64,000 bases of DNA, from the NCBI RefSeq assembly GCF_003206615.1, contig NZ_PZJW01000001.1, forward strand, positions 214,684 through 278,683, given 5' to 3'. Shown in pieces: positions 48,164-58,396 of this stretch. The stretch comes from Salinicola acroporae (GTDB lineage Bacteria > Pseudomonadota > Gammaproteobacteria > Pseudomonadales > Halomonadaceae). The position numbers and the translations under genes were made by a program. The first letter of the stretch is position 1, and each line of letters starts with the position of its first letter. The notes under the pieces are model-generated. The model did no database searches. It saw only the letters and a list, made by a program, of their open reading frames with translations, and was not told the origin of the DNA.

Positions 48164-48345
48164 TGATAACTGCTCCTTCGTGAATCGCATCGGTTGTCGG
48201 ACCGGTCAGCGGCGTTGAGGACTCAACGCAGACGACACCGTCAATGGCTCATGACGATACCTGCCGATCGGGTAGCGCACAAGACTCGCCTGGATCGACG
48301 CACCGCTGCCGAGCGCGCCAATGAAGCCTGATCGCCGGGCAATAA

Positions 48346-48377
48346 ACGCCAACGGCCCCCGAAGGAGCCGTTGGCGT
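48346..48377. terminator. Terminator downstream of aceEF
   Basis: ACGCCAACGGC pairs perfectly with GCCGTTGGCGT across a ten-base loop. It lies 20 bases past the aceF stop on the minus strand and is A-rich just outside the stem. Confidence 0.65.
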
Positions 48378-48396
48378 GGATCGAGCGAACCCCGCG

Positions 48397-50493
48397 TCAG
48401 ACCAGCATGCGCCGAATATCGGTCAGCACCTGCGCCAGGAAAGCGGTGAAACGCGCCGCATCGGCACCGTTGACTGCCCGGTGGTCGTAGGAGAGCGACA
48501 GCGGCAGCATCAGACGCGGTTCGAACTCGCTGCCGTTCCAGACCGGCTTCATCGACGACTTGGAAACGCCGAGAATGGCCACCTCCGGCGTGTTGACGAT
48601 CGGCGTGAAGGCCGTACCACCGATCGAGCCGAGGCTCGAGATGGTGAAGCTGGCACCGCTCATCTCCTCTCGGGACAGCTTCTTGTTCTGCGCCTTCTTG
48701 GCCAGCTCGACCGACTCCTTGGCCAGATCGATCAGCGACTTCTTGTCGGCATCGCGGATCACCGGCACCATCAGCCCGTCCGGGGTATCGACCGCCACCC
48801 CGATGTGCACGTAGTGCTTGACGATCAGCTTGTCGCCATCCGGGTGCAGGCTCGAGTTGAACTGCGGGAACTTGCGCAGCGCATAGGCACACGCCTTGAT
48901 CATGAACGGCAACGGCGTCAGCTTGGCGCCCTGAGACTCGGCCTCCGCCTTCATCGACTTGCGGAAGGCCTCGAGCTCAGTGATGTCCGCTTCGTCGAAC
49001 TGGGTGACGTGAGGCACGTTGAGCCAGCTGCGGTGCAGGTTGTTGGCACCCGCCTTCATCAGACGGCTCATCGGCTTCTCTTCGATCTCGCCGAACTGAC
49101 TGAAGTCGATCGCCGGTACCTGCGGAATGCCCGCGCCACCGGAAGCGGCCGCGGGCGCCGAGGCACCACCGCTCTTGCGCGCTTTCATCACTTGCTTGAC
49201 GAAACCGTCGACGTCGTCCTTCAGGATCCGCCCCTTGGGACCGGAGCCCTTGACTTCACCGAGGTCGACACCCAACTCGCGAGCCAGCTTGCGGACCGCC
49301 GGACCGGCATGCACATGGGCACCGGCGGTCTTGTCATCGCCATGCTTCTCGCGCGCTTCCGGGCTCGGCTCGCCGCTGGGCTGCCGCTGGGCCCGCGAGT
49401 CGGCCGACGCCTTGGCATCGTCCTTCTTGGCATCGCTCTTGGACGTCTTCGCCCCGGATTTGCTCGCGTCACCATCGGACTTGGCCGACTTCTTCTTGCC
49501 ACCGGACTGGCCGGCGATTTCGACGTAGCCGATCAGGTCACCCTCGGAAACGCTATCACCTTCCTTGACAGCGACTTCGACGATCTTGCCCTTGTAGGGA
49601 CTCGGCACGTCCATGGAGGCCTTGTCCGACTCCAGCGTGATCAAGGTGTCTTCTTCGTTGATCTCGTCGCCTTCGCTGATGGCGACTTCGATGATCTCGA
49701 CGCCATCGCTGCCACCGATGTCGGGAACGCGAATCTCCTTGCGCCCACCTTCATCGCCGCCCTGATCGTCGTCGCCCTGCTCTTCGGAGTCCTGATCTTC
49801 GCCGTCATCGTCCGCTTCGGCGCTGGCCGCTTCTTCTTCGGACGCGGCCTCCTCGCCATCTTCCTCGTCGTCGCCCTCGCCAGCGATCTCCATGGTGCCG
49901 ATCAGATCGCCTTCGGAGACGCTGTCGCCCTCCTTGATCGAGAGCGACACGATCTTGCCACTATAGGGACTGGGCACGTCCATCGAGGCCTTGTCGGACT
50001 CGAGCGTGATCAGGGTGTCTTCCTCGCTGATCTCGTCGCCCTCGCTGACGGCCACCTCGATGATCTCGACGCCATCGCCACCGCCAATGTCCGGCACCTT
50101 CACTTCGACGGTGCGCTTGCCCCCGCCGGAGGATTTCTTCTTCGGCGCTGCCTTCTCGGGCTCTTCCTTCTTCTGCGACTCGGCGTCATCCTGCGAGGCC
50201 GACTCATCGGAGGCGTCGTCATCGGACGTGGCTTCCGGCTCATCATCGCCTTCGCCTTCCGCTTCCAGCTCGAGGATGTCGTCGCCCTCGGAGACGGTGT
50301 CGCCTTCCTTGACCAGAATCTTGACCACCTTGCCGCCTTTCGGCGCGGGGACATCCATGCTGGCCTTGTCCGACTCCAGCGTGATCATGGTGTCCTCGGC
50401 GGAGATGACATCGCCGACGCTCACCGCAATCTCGATGATTTCGACATCGTCGCTGCCGCCGATGTCGGGAACTTTGATGATTTCGCTACTCAA
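48397..50493 (-). CDS. aceF: Pyruvate dehydrogenase E2, dihydrolipoamide acetyltransferase
   Basis: The 698-residue protein has three lipoyl domains at about residues 1-80, 128-205 and 250-330, each with an ESDKASMDVP motif (first lipoyl lysine K43). A peripheral-subunit-binding domain lies at 391-435 (GPAVRKLARELGVDLGEVKG), and a catalytic domain ends with SYDHRAVNGADAARF. The linkers after lipoyl domains 1 and 2 are exceptionally acidic, with runs of D and E mixed with Q, S and A. That suits a halophile and replaces the Ala-Pro linkers of E. coli. It transfers acetyl groups to CoA and follows aceE on the minus strand. Confidence 0.95.
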   Translation of the reverse strand: MSSEIIKVPDIGGSDDVEIIEIAVSVGDVISAEDTMITLESDKASMDVPAPKGGKVVKILVKEGDTVSEGDDILELEAEGEGDDEPEATSDDDASDESASQDDAESQKKEEPEKAAPKKKSSGGGKRTVEVKVPDIGGGDGVEIIEVAVSEGDEISEEDTLITLESDKASMDVPSPYSGKIVSLSIKEGDSVSEGDLIGTMEIAGEGDDEEDGEEAASEEEAASAEADDDGEDQDSEEQGDDDQGGDEGGRKEIRVPDIGGSDGVEIIEVAISEGDEINEEDTLITLESDKASMDVPSPYKGKIVEVAVKEGDSVSEGDLIGYVEIAGQSGGKKKSAKSDGDASKSGAKTSKSDAKKDDAKASADSRAQRQPSGEPSPEAREKHGDDKTAGAHVHAGPAVRKLARELGVDLGEVKGSGPKGRILKDDVDGFVKQVMKARKSGGASAPAAASGGAGIPQVPAIDFSQFGEIEEKPMSRLMKAGANNLHRSWLNVPHVTQFDEADITELEAFRKSMKAEAESQGAKLTPLPFMIKACAYALRKFPQFNSSLHPDGDKLIVKHYVHIGVAVDTPDGLMVPVIRDADKKSLIDLAKESVELAKKAQNKKLSREEMSGASFTISSLGSIGGTAFTPIVNTPEVAILGVSKSSMKPVWNGSEFEPRLMLPLSLSYDHRAVNGADAARFTAFLAQVLTDIRRMLV

Positions 50494-50605
50494 GGTCGCG
50501 CTCCTTTAATCATCTGCCGACCCGCGCCGCGGGCAAGGTCGGCTAATTCAGGCATTCTGGCCGTCGCTTTCAGCCGGCGACGGCACCCTGACGTGGTCCG
50601 TCGAC

Positions 50606-53296
50606 TCAAGACACCAGCGGGCTGGGCTTGGCGGGGTCGATGCCGTACTTCTTCATGGCATCGTTGACGACCTTGGCCTCGATTTCGCCCCGTTTGACCA
50701 ATGCACGCAGGGCCTGAATCGTCACGTAGTAGCGGTCTACCTCGAAGAAGCGGCGCAGCGCTTCGCGGGTGTCGGAACGTCCGAAACCATCGGTACCGAG
50801 CACGTGGAAGTCGTTGGGCACCCAGGCGCGGATCTGATCGGCATACAGCTTCATGTAGTCCGTCGATGCGATGACCGGACCCTCGGCCCCTTCGAGCTGC
50901 TGGACGACCCAAGGCTTCTCGCGCTTCTCGTCGTAGTCGAGGAACTGCTGACGATCGTATTCGAGCGCTTCGCGACGCAGCTCGTTGAAGCTGGTCACGC
51001 TCCAGACATCGGCGATCACGCCATGCTCTTCCGCCAGCATCTCGGCAGCCGCCTCGACCTCGCGGAGGATGGTGCCGCTGCCCATGAGCTGGACCCGCGG
51101 TTGCTTCTTCTTGCCGGCAGCCTTGCCTTCGTGCAGGCGGTACATGCCGCGAACGATGCCCTCCTCGCTGCCTTCCGGCATTTCCGGATGCGAGTAGTTC
51201 TCGTTCATCACCGTCAGATAGTAGAAGCAGTTTTCCTTGTCCTGGAACATCCGCTTCAAGCCATCCTGCACGATGACGGCCAGCTCGTGCCCGTAGGTCG
51301 GGTCGTAGGCGCGGCAGGTCGGTACGGTCGACATCAGGATATGGCTGTGGCCATCCTGGTGCTGCAGGCCTTCGCCGTTGATGGTGGTACGACCGGCGGT
51401 GCCGCCGACCATGAAGCCGCGCGCCTGGAGATCGCCGGCCGCCCAGACCAGGTCGCCGATTCGCTGATAGCCGAACATCGAATAGTAGATGTAGAACGGG
51501 ATCAGCGGCAGATGGTGGTTGGCGTAGGAGGTCGCGGCCGCGATCCACGCCGACATCGAACCCGCCTCGGTGATGCCCTCCTCGAGGATCTGGCCTTTCT
51601 TGTCCTCGCGGTAGTACATGATCTGGCCGGCATCCATCGGCTCGTACTTCTGGCCTTCCGCGGCGTAGATACCGAGCTGGCGGAACATGCCCTCCATCCC
51701 GAAGGTGCGGGCTTCATCCGGAATGATCGGCACGATACGGGAGCCCAGCTGCTTATGCTTGACCAGGCCGTTGAGGACGCGCACGAACGACATGGTGGTC
51801 GAGACTTCACGGTCGCCGGAGCCCTTCATCTGGGTCGCGAACATCTTGTCGTCGAGACCGGGGATCTCCATCGCCTCGAAGTCGGCCTTGCGTGCCGGCA
51901 GGAAGCCGCCCAGCCGCTCGCGCTGGAGATGCATGTACTTCATCTCCGGGCTGTCGTCCTCGGGCTTGTAGTAGGGAATATCGCCGCTCTCGATCTGCTT
52001 GTCGGAGACCGGGATGCCGAAGCGGTCACGGAACGCCTTGAGCGCGTCGACGTCCATCGACTTGATCTGGTGGGCTTCCATGTCGGCTTCGCCGTGGCCG
52101 CCACCCATGCCATAGCCCTTGACGGTGTGCGCCAGGATCACGGTCGGACGCCCATTGGCATTGTTGACCGCCTCGTGGTACGCCGCGTAGACCTTCTGCG
52201 GATCGTGGCCACCGCGGTTGAGACGGAAGACTTCCTCGTCGGAATAGTCCTTGATCATCTCGGCAGTCTCTTCGTACTTGCCGAAGAACTCCTTGCGCGT
52301 GTAGGCACCGCCCTGCGCCTTGTAGTTCTGATACTCGCCGTCGACCGCCTCGTCCATGCGCTTCTGCAGCATGCCCTTGGTGTCTTTCTCGAACAGCGGG
52401 TCCCATAGACCGCCCCAGACCACCTTGATGACGTTCCAGCCGGCACCCCGGAAGACACCTTCGAGTTCGTCGATCACGCGCGAGTTGCCACGCACCGGGC
52501 CATCGAGACGCTGCAGGTTGCAGTTGATGACGAAGATCAGGTTGTCGAGCTTCTCGCGGCTGGCCAGGTGCAGCGCACCGAGGGATTCCGGCTCGTCGCA
52601 CTCGCCGTCGCCGAGGAACGCCCAGACCTTGCGGTCCTTCATGTCCTCCAGCTCGCGTGAGTGCAGGTACTTCATCACGTGGGCCTGGTAGATCGACTGG
52701 ATCGGCCCCAGCCCCATCGAGACGGTGGGGAACTGCCAGTAGTCCGGCATCAGGTAGGGGTGCGGATAGGATGGCAGCGCGTCGCCATCCACTTCCTGAC
52801 GGAAGTTGTCCATCTGTTCCTGGGTCAGGCGGCCCTCGAGAAATGAACGCGCGTAGATACCCGGCGTCACGTGCCCCTGGATATAGAGCAGGTCGCCCTT
52901 GTGGTCGCCGTTGTCGGCCCGGAAGAAATGGTTGAAACCCACTTCGTAGAGCGTGGCACTGGACTGATAGCTGGCGATATGACCGCCCAGGCCCTTGTGC
53001 TTCTTGTTCGCCCGCAGAACCTGCACCATGGCATTCCAGCGAATCGCCGAGCGGATCTTGCGCTCGATGAACATGTCGCCGGGCATCTTGGCTTCACGAT
53101 GGACGGGAATGGTGTTGCGGTGCGGCGTGGTCCCGGAAAACGGCGGTGAAGAGCCGTCACGACGCAGACGGTCCGCCAACCGGGTCAGGATGTACCGAGC
53201 GCGCTCTTCGCCCTCATGCTCGACAACCGAGGCCAGGGAATCCAACCACTCCGTGGTCTCGACCGGATCGAGATCTTCTCGTGTCTCCAGACTCAT
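50606..53296 (-). CDS. aceE: Pyruvate dehydrogenase E1 component (homodimeric)
   Basis: The 896-residue thiamine diphosphate enzyme matches E. coli AceE (887). It has the thiamine motif [10 protein letters not shown] closing at INCNLQ, plus [19 protein letters not shown] and the RQLG and [11 protein letters not shown] segments. It decarboxylates pyruvate and transfers the acetyl group to AceF lipoate. A GGAGAG box precedes the ATG at MSLETRED; the frame stays open 15 codons upstream. A promoter is expected in the 348-base spacer upstream. The dehydrogenase E3 gene is not in the window. Confidence 0.95.
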   Translation of the reverse strand: MSLETREDLDPVETTEWLDSLASVVEHEGEERARYILTRLADRLRRDGSSPPFSGTTPHRNTIPVHREAKMPGDMFIERKIRSAIRWNAMVQVLRANKKHKGLGGHIASYQSSATLYEVGFNHFFRADNGDHKGDLLYIQGHVTPGIYARSFLEGRLTQEQMDNFRQEVDGDALPSYPHPYLMPDYWQFPTVSMGLGPIQSIYQAHVMKYLHSRELEDMKDRKVWAFLGDGECDEPESLGALHLASREKLDNLIFVINCNLQRLDGPVRGNSRVIDELEGVFRGAGWNVIKVVWGGLWDPLFEKDTKGMLQKRMDEAVDGEYQNYKAQGGAYTRKEFFGKYEETAEMIKDYSDEEVFRLNRGGHDPQKVYAAYHEAVNNANGRPTVILAHTVKGYGMGGGHGEADMEAHQIKSMDVDALKAFRDRFGIPVSDKQIESGDIPYYKPEDDSPEMKYMHLQRERLGGFLPARKADFEAMEIPGLDDKMFATQMKGSGDREVSTTMSFVRVLNGLVKHKQLGSRIVPIIPDEARTFGMEGMFRQLGIYAAEGQKYEPMDAGQIMYYREDKKGQILEEGITEAGSMSAWIAAATSYANHHLPLIPFYIYYSMFGYQRIGDLVWAAGDLQARGFMVGGTAGRTTINGEGLQHQDGHSHILMSTVPTCRAYDPTYGHELAVIVQDGLKRMFQDKENCFYYLTVMNENYSHPEMPEGSEEGIVRGMYRLHEGKAAGKKKQPRVQLMGSGTILREVEAAAEMLAEEHGVIADVWSVTSFNELRREALEYDRQQFLDYDEKREKPWVVQQLEGAEGPVIASTDYMKLYADQIRAWVPNDFHVLGTDGFGRSDTREALRRFFEVDRYYVTIQALRALVKRGEIEAKVVNDAMKKYGIDPAKPSPLVS

Positions 53297-53644
53297 AGAC
53301 AACTCTCCGAATGGGAAAAGGTTTGCCATTCGCCCGGCCATGGCGGGTAGCCGCAGCGGGGCTTGGGAATATGCGCTCTTCGGTGCGGGCGCGGCTCTTT
53401 TGGGGCCGCTTTCCGAGATTTTTTGGCTGTAACTGAATTACAGCGGGCGTGCGGGACGCGGGAAATCAGGCGAAGAAGATACCGCAAACGCCCTCATCTG
53501 CCAATTCGCAGACGCTTCGATCCTCCTGGTGGCAATGCCCAAATGCCGTGACATCAGTCGCTTAGTCGCCATTCGTGACGCCCCACCGGGAGTCTCGGTT
53601 GGTGTAGTCGAGCTACAGGCTCGCGCCACCCTTGAGCGTAGCAC
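53297..53644. other. Intergenic region upstream of aceE
   Basis: The spacer between ampD and aceE holds a GCTGTAA-CTGAA-TTACAGC inverted repeat at 53426-53444, about 130 bases before the aceE start. This is a possible operator; it does not match the PdhR consensus that I know. No open reading frame is convincing. Confidence 0.45.
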
Positions 53645-54205
53645 TCAAACCGTCGCTGTCAGGCAGCGACGCAGATAAGCCCAATCGAACGCCGGGCCCG
53701 GATCGATCTTGCGCAGCGGCGCGATGTACCCATGTCCGGTGATCCGTTCGGTGGTGATTGGCGGATAGTCTCTTGCCAGCGCCTGCAACACCTCGGCCAG
53801 TACGCGATACTGGGCCTCCCGGTAGGGCACTTCATCGGCGCCTTCGAGCTCGATACCGATGGTGAAATCGTTGAGCCCTTCGCGTAGACGCCCGCCGTCG
53901 TGCCATCGGGACTTGCCGGCATGCCAGGCGCGGCGATCGAAGGGAACGAACTGCACACACTCGCCGTCGCGCCGGACCAGCAGGTGCGCCGACACCCGCA
54001 GCGCGGCAATCGCGCCGAAAGCGGGGTGAGCGTCGGGGTCCAGTGTATTGGTGAACAGCCGCTCGATGGCATCGCCGCCGAACACCCCCGGGGGGAGGCT
54101 GATCCCGTGCAGGACCACTGCGGACACCTCCCCCTGCGGCCGCGCGTTGGCGTTGGGTGACGCCACTCGCCTGGCCGTGTCGAGCCAGTGATCGTCGATC
54201 CTCAT
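53645..54205 (-). CDS. ampD: 1,6-anhydro-N-acetylmuramyl-L-alanine amidase AmpD
   Basis: The 186-residue zinc amidase matches AmpD. Metal-ligand candidates H33, H159 and D169 fall in VVLHGISLPP and GHGYIAPLRKIDPGPAFDW, close to E. coli positions 34, 154 and 164. It cleaves anhydromuropeptides during cell-wall recycling in the cytoplasm, and loss of it is known to induce AmpC in other bacteria. It is adjacent to a GlxA-type regulator on the same strand, 19 bases downstream of that gene. Confidence 0.93.
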   Translation of the reverse strand: MRIDDHWLDTARRVASPNANARPQGEVSAVVLHGISLPPGVFGGDAIERLFTNTLDPDAHPAFGAIAALRVSAHLLVRRDGECVQFVPFDRRAWHAGKSRWHDGGRLREGLNDFTIGIELEGADEVPYREAQYRVLAEVLQALARDYPPITTERITGHGYIAPLRKIDPGPAFDWAYLRRCLTATV

Positions 54206-54224
54206 CCTGCAAGCTCCTTCGAGA

Positions 54225-55211
54225 TCATGTCGCTTGTCCAGCCAGGCCTAGCCGCTCGTCTCTGGGGCTGATGCCGAAATGGTGGCGATAGGCCGTCGAG
54301 AAATGCGCCCCCGACGAAAAGCCATGAGCCAACGCGATCTCCCCCACCGCCTGATCGCTCTCGCGCAGCAGCTTGCGCGCCCGCTGGAGGCGCAGGTTGA
54401 GATAGTAGCGGCTGGGCACGGCCTGGAGATGCTTCTTGAACAGTCGCTCCAGTTGTCGCCGGGATATCCCCAGATGGGCCGAGAGCTCATGGGTGGTCAA
54501 CGGCTCTTCGATGTTGGCCTCCATCAGTGCCACGGCGTCCACCAGGCTCTGCGGCGCATGGCCAAGCCGTGAGCGCAGCGATGTCTGCTGCGGCTCGTCG
54601 GCCATGCGAATCCGCTCGCAGACGAAGTGCTCGGAAATTCGCTGCGCCAGCGTCGCGCCCTGCTGCTGGCCGATCAGCGTCATCAGCATGTCCATGGCCG
54701 CCGTTCCCCCGCCACAGGAGAGACGGTCGCGGTCGATCTCGAACAACTGGTGAGACACGTGAATTTTCGGGAAGGTTCGCGTGAACGCGTCGGCACTGGC
54801 GTAGGGAATCGAGGCCCGATAACCGTCCATCACACCCGCCCTGGCGAGCCAGTGGGTTCCGCCGGCAATACCACCCAGCATCACGCCACGGCTGGCCAGA
54901 CGATGCAGCCAGTGGATCAGCGTCTCGCCAGTTTCGTCCACGGCCCCGGCGCCATCCGGCGCGGGGGCGCAGACAAACAGCATATCGAGGTGGCGCGCAT
55001 CACTCCCGGCGACGCTCTCCGGCGAGAACGAGAGCTGGGCCACGCTCTTCACCGCTCGACCATCGATGCCGAAGGTCGTGGCGGCATAGAGCCGTCGCCC
55101 CGAGAGCGTGTTCGCGACGATCAACGGCTCGATCGCGCAGGCCTGCGCCAGCAGCGAGAAGCCGGGTAACATCACGAACCCCACTCGGCGCGGGGTATCG
55201 CTGACGTTCAT
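54225..55211 (-). CDS. GlxA family transcriptional regulator (AraC type)
   Basis: The 328-residue regulator has a PfpI-like N-terminal domain (VGFVMLPGFSLLAQACAIEPLIVA, then GGIAGGTHWLARAG). A C-terminal AraC helix-turn-helix follows (TTHELSAHLGISRRQLERLF, then VGEIALAHGFSSGAHFSTAYRHHFG). It is a paralogue of the GbdR-like protein at 19320-20441 with the shared stretch VALMEANIEEP. Family relatives in Pseudomonas include CdhR and SouR, which sense carnitine derivatives and sarcosine. Its target is not evident from the neighbours. Confidence 0.82.
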   Translation of the reverse strand: MNVSDTPRRVGFVMLPGFSLLAQACAIEPLIVANTLSGRRLYAATTFGIDGRAVKSVAQLSFSPESVAGSDARHLDMLFVCAPAPDGAGAVDETGETLIHWLHRLASRGVMLGGIAGGTHWLARAGVMDGYRASIPYASADAFTRTFPKIHVSHQLFEIDRDRLSCGGGTAAMDMLMTLIGQQQGATLAQRISEHFVCERIRMADEPQQTSLRSRLGHAPQSLVDAVALMEANIEEPLTTHELSAHLGISRRQLERLFKKHLQAVPSRYYLNLRLQRARKLLRESDQAVGEIALAHGFSSGAHFSTAYRHHFGISPRDERLGLAGQAT

Positions 55212-55242
55212 GATCGACGGTTCATGCGGTAGTGCGTCGGAA

Positions 55243-56442
55243 TCAGACTTGAACGACGTCGAATTCGACCTTCGGGTCGACGTCGGCCTCGTAATCCACG
55301 TCGTCCCGCTCGAAGCCGAACAGCTTGAGGAACTCGTGCTTGTAGCCGGCGTAGTCGGTCAGCGCAAACAGGTTATCGCTGGTCACCTGAGGCCAGAGGT
55401 CCTTGCAAGCCTGCTGGATATCGTCGCGCAGCTCCCAGTCATCCAGGCGCAGGCGCCCGGCCTCATCCACCTCGGGCTCGCCGTCGGCGTAAAGACGCTC
55501 GCCGAACAGGCGATTGAGCTGATCGATGGTGCCCTCGTGAACGCCCTGCTCCTTCATGACCTTGTAGACCATGGAGATATAGAGCGGCATCACCGGAATC
55601 GCGGCGCTGGCCTGGGTGACCACGGACTTGAGCACGGCCACGTTGGCCCCGCCACCGCTGGCCTTGAGGCGCGCGTCGATCTCGCCGGCGGCGCGATCCA
55701 GGTCCTCTTTGGCCTTGCCGAGGGCACCGTGCCAGTAGATCGGCCAGGTGATGTCGGTGCCGATGTAGCTGAACGCCACCGACTTGGCACCCGGCGCCAG
55801 CACGCCCGCCTTGTCCAGCGCATCCATCCACAGCTCCCAATCCTGGCCGCCCATCACCTCGATGGTGTCGGCCACTTCCTGCTCGGTGGCCGGCTCGACG
55901 GAAGCCTGGATAATCGCGTCCTTGTTGGTATCGATGGCCGTCGCGGTGTAGGTCTCGCCGATCGGTTTGAGGCTGGAGCGCTTGAGTTCTCCGCTATCCG
56001 GCAGCTTGCGCACCGGCGAGGCCAGCGAATAGACCACCAAATCGATCTGGCCCATGTCCTCGCGGATCAGTTCGATCGCCTTGTCGCGCACCTCGTGGGA
56101 AAACGCATCGCCGTTGATCGACTTGCTGTATAGCCCCTCGGCCTTGGCGAACTTGTCGAAGGCGGCCGAGTTGTACCATCCCGCCGTGCCGGGCTTGCTC
56201 TCGGTCGCCGGCTTCTCGAAGAATACACCCAGCGTGTCGGCACCGTAGCCGAAAGCCGCGGTGATGCGGGCCGCCAGCCCATAGCCGCTGGAGGCACCGA
56301 TGACGAGCACGTTGCGCGGCCCCGCCTGGTCGCCGCTCAGGTTGGCGCGGGTGGTCTCGATCTGTTCGAGTACGTTGCGCTCGCAGCCGAGCGGATGCGT
56401 CGTGGTACAGATGAAACCGCGAACCTTGGGCTTGATGATCAC
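55243..56442 (-). CDS. fabV: Enoyl-ACP/trans-2-enoyl-CoA reductase FabV
   Basis: The 399-residue reductase matches Fab[21 protein letters not shown] at the start, the NAD loop [16 protein letters not shown], and the active-site pattern Y-x8-K in [12 protein letters not shown]. It performs the last step of fatty acid elongation with NADH and is generally resistant to triclosan. Its own promoter should lie upstream of 56442; the GlxA-type gene lies downstream on the same strand. Confidence 0.95.
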   Translation of the reverse strand: MIIKPKVRGFICTTTHPLGCERNVLEQIETTRANLSGDQAGPRNVLVIGASSGYGLAARITAAFGYGADTLGVFFEKPATESKPGTAGWYNSAAFDKFAKAEGLYSKSINGDAFSHEVRDKAIELIREDMGQIDLVVYSLASPVRKLPDSGELKRSSLKPIGETYTATAIDTNKDAIIQASVEPATEQEVADTIEVMGGQDWELWMDALDKAGVLAPGAKSVAFSYIGTDITWPIYWHGALGKAKEDLDRAAGEIDARLKASGGGANVAVLKSVVTQASAAIPVMPLYISMVYKVMKEQGVHEGTIDQLNRLFGERLYADGEPEVDEAGRLRLDDWELRDDIQQACKDLWPQVTSDNLFALTDYAGYKHEFLKLFGFERDDVDYEADVDPKVEFDVVQV

Positions 56443-56708
56443 GTCTAACCTCGTCTTCTACAGCGGAACGAAAGCCCCGGCAAAGCGTGCCGGGAGGTGG
56501 CATTGAGCGAATGCTTGTCGGGCGCATTCTAGCAGGGTGGCGAAAGCAGGGGCGAACTCGCATGAGCCCTCCCCCTCCGGTTCCTGCCGAGCCCGGGCAC
56601 CGCATGCCGCTCCCCGCCTTCTTCGGCGCCGGACTTGTCTCTCTCGCCAGTCTATTCGAAGATGACTCGCCCGCGAGTCGAACCCACCCAGAGCGTAGAG
56701 AAAGCCCC

Positions 56709-57113
56709 ATGGCCCACGAACAAGAGATCGAGGAGTTGGTCATCCGGCGTGGCGCACTCTGGCTGGCGCTGTCGCCACTATGGCTCGAGCGGGAGCCCAG
56801 GGAGTCGGACTTCGCTCGCATGATTCGCGAGATCGATGCCAGCCACCTGACGCTGCAGCAGCTGGAGTGGGTCTATCGGCTGGAGATGTCACCGGTCATG
56901 GCTCGCTACCAGCTCTCGATGGCCGGCGAATGGCGGGCCTTCGACGAGACCGAACTGCTGACGCGACTGGTCCGCCACAATCGCAAGCTGCGAGGATGGC
57001 GCAAGGCGACCTGGTCACTGTTCTCGGGCCTGACGACGATGATGAGCCGACCGCGCTTCAACGAACTGGGCGTGCGGGTCATGGTCGCGCGTGGCGAGAG
57101 ACCGCCGGGCTAG
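56709..57113 (+). CDS. Conserved hypothetical protein, DUF7079-like
   Basis: The 134-residue soluble protein starts MAHEQEIEELVIRRGALWLALSPLW and carries an amphipathic helical pattern ending in SMAGEWRAFDETELLTRLV. This is like a small family annotated as DUF7079 in Pseudomonas, a similarity from memory rather than a search. The ATG is preceded by GAGAAAG; the frame stays open 74 codons upstream. The function is unknown. It is divergent from fabV and convergent with the glutathione peroxidase gene. Confidence 0.65.
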   Translation: MAHEQEIEELVIRRGALWLALSPLWLEREPRESDFARMIREIDASHLTLQQLEWVYRLEMSPVMARYQLSMAGEWRAFDETELLTRLVRHNRKLRGWRKATWSLFSGLTTMMSRPRFNELGVRVMVARGERPPG

Positions 57114-57122
57114 AAGACGGGC

Positions 57123-57617
57123 TCACGCCGAAAACGGCGTCTCCAATGCATCCTCGATCGCGCTACGCAGCGAGCGAGGCACGGCACGCGGCCCGAAGCG
57201 TCTGATCACCTGCCCGTCCCGCCCCACCAGGAACTTGGTAAAATTCCATTTGACCGGCGTGCTGCCGAGCACCCCGGGCGCCTGACGGCGCAGATGGACG
57301 AACAGCGGGTGCGCTTCACGCCCATTGACCTTGACCTTCTCCATCAGCGGGAACGTCACCGCGTAGCGCCGTTCGCAGAAGGCGCCGAATCCGGCCGACG
57401 ACTCCGGCGACTGGCGTCCGAACTGGTTACAGGGGAACGCGAGCACCGTGAACCCCTGGTCCCGGTACTCCTGATAGAGCTTCTCCAATCCCTCCATTTG
57501 CGGCGTGAAACCGCAGCGGCTGGCGACATTGACGATCAACAATACCTGGCCACGCAGCGCACGCAGATTGAAGGATTCGCCGGACGGGGTCCGACAGTCT
57601 TGCGTATATAACGACAT
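57123..57617 (-). CDS. Glutathione/thioredoxin peroxidase (BtuE-like)
   Basis: The 164-residue protein has the peroxidase triad region: Cys35 in NVASRCGFTPQ, Gln in FPCNQFGRQ, and Trp in VKWNFTKFLVGRDG. Cysteine replaces selenocysteine, as is usual in bacteria. It reduces hydroperoxides in the cytoplasm. It lies nine bases from the converging gene upstream of it on the map and about 100 bases from the Nudix gene. Confidence 0.9.
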   Translation of the reverse strand: MSLYTQDCRTPSGESFNLRALRGQVLLIVNVASRCGFTPQMEGLEKLYQEYRDQGFTVLAFPCNQFGRQSPESSAGFGAFCERRYAVTFPLMEKVKVNGREAHPLFVHLRRQAPGVLGSTPVKWNFTKFLVGRDGQVIRRFGPRAVPRSLRSAIEDALETPFSA

Positions 57618-57719
57618 GGATGAATCGATCCGAGAACACCAAGTTCAAGTCGGCGGGACCGCGTCACGCCCCGAGGACGCATCGCTCCCGCTCCGCAGAG
57701 TGCCACGCCGCAGGCCCGT

Positions 57720-58226
57720 TCACCAGTGATCGAGCGCAATGGCCCTCGCCAGTGCCAGGCGCGTGTCAGGCGTCGCTTTGTCCAGCGACAACGCCTCTGA
57801 AATCGACAGCCAACGCACGGCGGCCACTTCCTCCGGCTGCAAGCGCAGCGGTCCATCGTAATCGACCCAGTAGAGACTGCCGTATAGCTTCAAGCTGGCC
57901 TCCTGGAACACGAATTCACCGCCGGCTATCAACTCGACACCGCGAACGCCAAGCTCCTCGAACAGCTCCCGCCGCGCAGCCGGCATGGGAGCCTCGCCCG
58001 CGCTCACGACACCACCGGCGGCCAGATCGAACCAGCCCGGGTGCGTCTCCTTGATCGGCGTGCGTTCCTGCACGCAGATCTCGCTGCGGGCGTTGCGCAC
58101 GACGATGTAAGTTGCCCTGTGCCAGCAACCCAGGCGCCGCATCATTGCTCGTGACGCACTACCGCACGGCCGATTGCGCGGATCGACGAGTTGAACCTGC
58201 TCATCGGCGATGACGATGTCGCTCAT
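57720..58226 (-). CDS. Nudix hydrolase (YfcD-like)
   Basis: The 168-residue protein carries a complete Nudix box at about residues 70-92 (GGVVSAGEAPMPAARRELFE, then ELGV) plus the flanking RATYIVVRN and LAAGG strands. The build resembles E. coli YfcD. The family hydrolyses nucleoside diphosphate-linked compounds; the substrate is unknown. It is divergent from aidB. Confidence 0.85.
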   Translation of the reverse strand: MSDIVIADEQVQLVDPRNRPCGSASRAMMRRLGCWHRATYIVVRNARSEICVQERTPIKETHPGWFDLAAGGVVSAGEAPMPAARRELFEELGVRGVELIAGGEFVFQEASLKLYGSLYWVDYDGPLRLQPEEVAAVRWLSISEALSLDKATPDTRLALARAIALDHW

Positions 58227-58396
58227 GGGGACCTGCCAGTCGAGAAACGGAAAAGCAGCGTATCACGTGACTGATCGTGATCGGGGACGACTCATCGATA
58301 GCGCGCCTTGCCCTGCTGCATGCCGCATTGGTCGAATGCAAAACACAGCGCCGTTCGCCCGGTCTATGCTCGAATCAGCCACATCGGAGGATGCTG

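Noticed and set aside
48376..50667. Open frame of about 760 codons on the plus strand opposite aceF
   Set aside because: It is the complement of the repetitive, GC-rich aceF sequence. The translated product is repetitive and unlike any protein; aceF is certain.
50804..52408. Large plus-strand frame opposite aceE
   Set aside because: A shadow of aceE, which matches its family along the full length.
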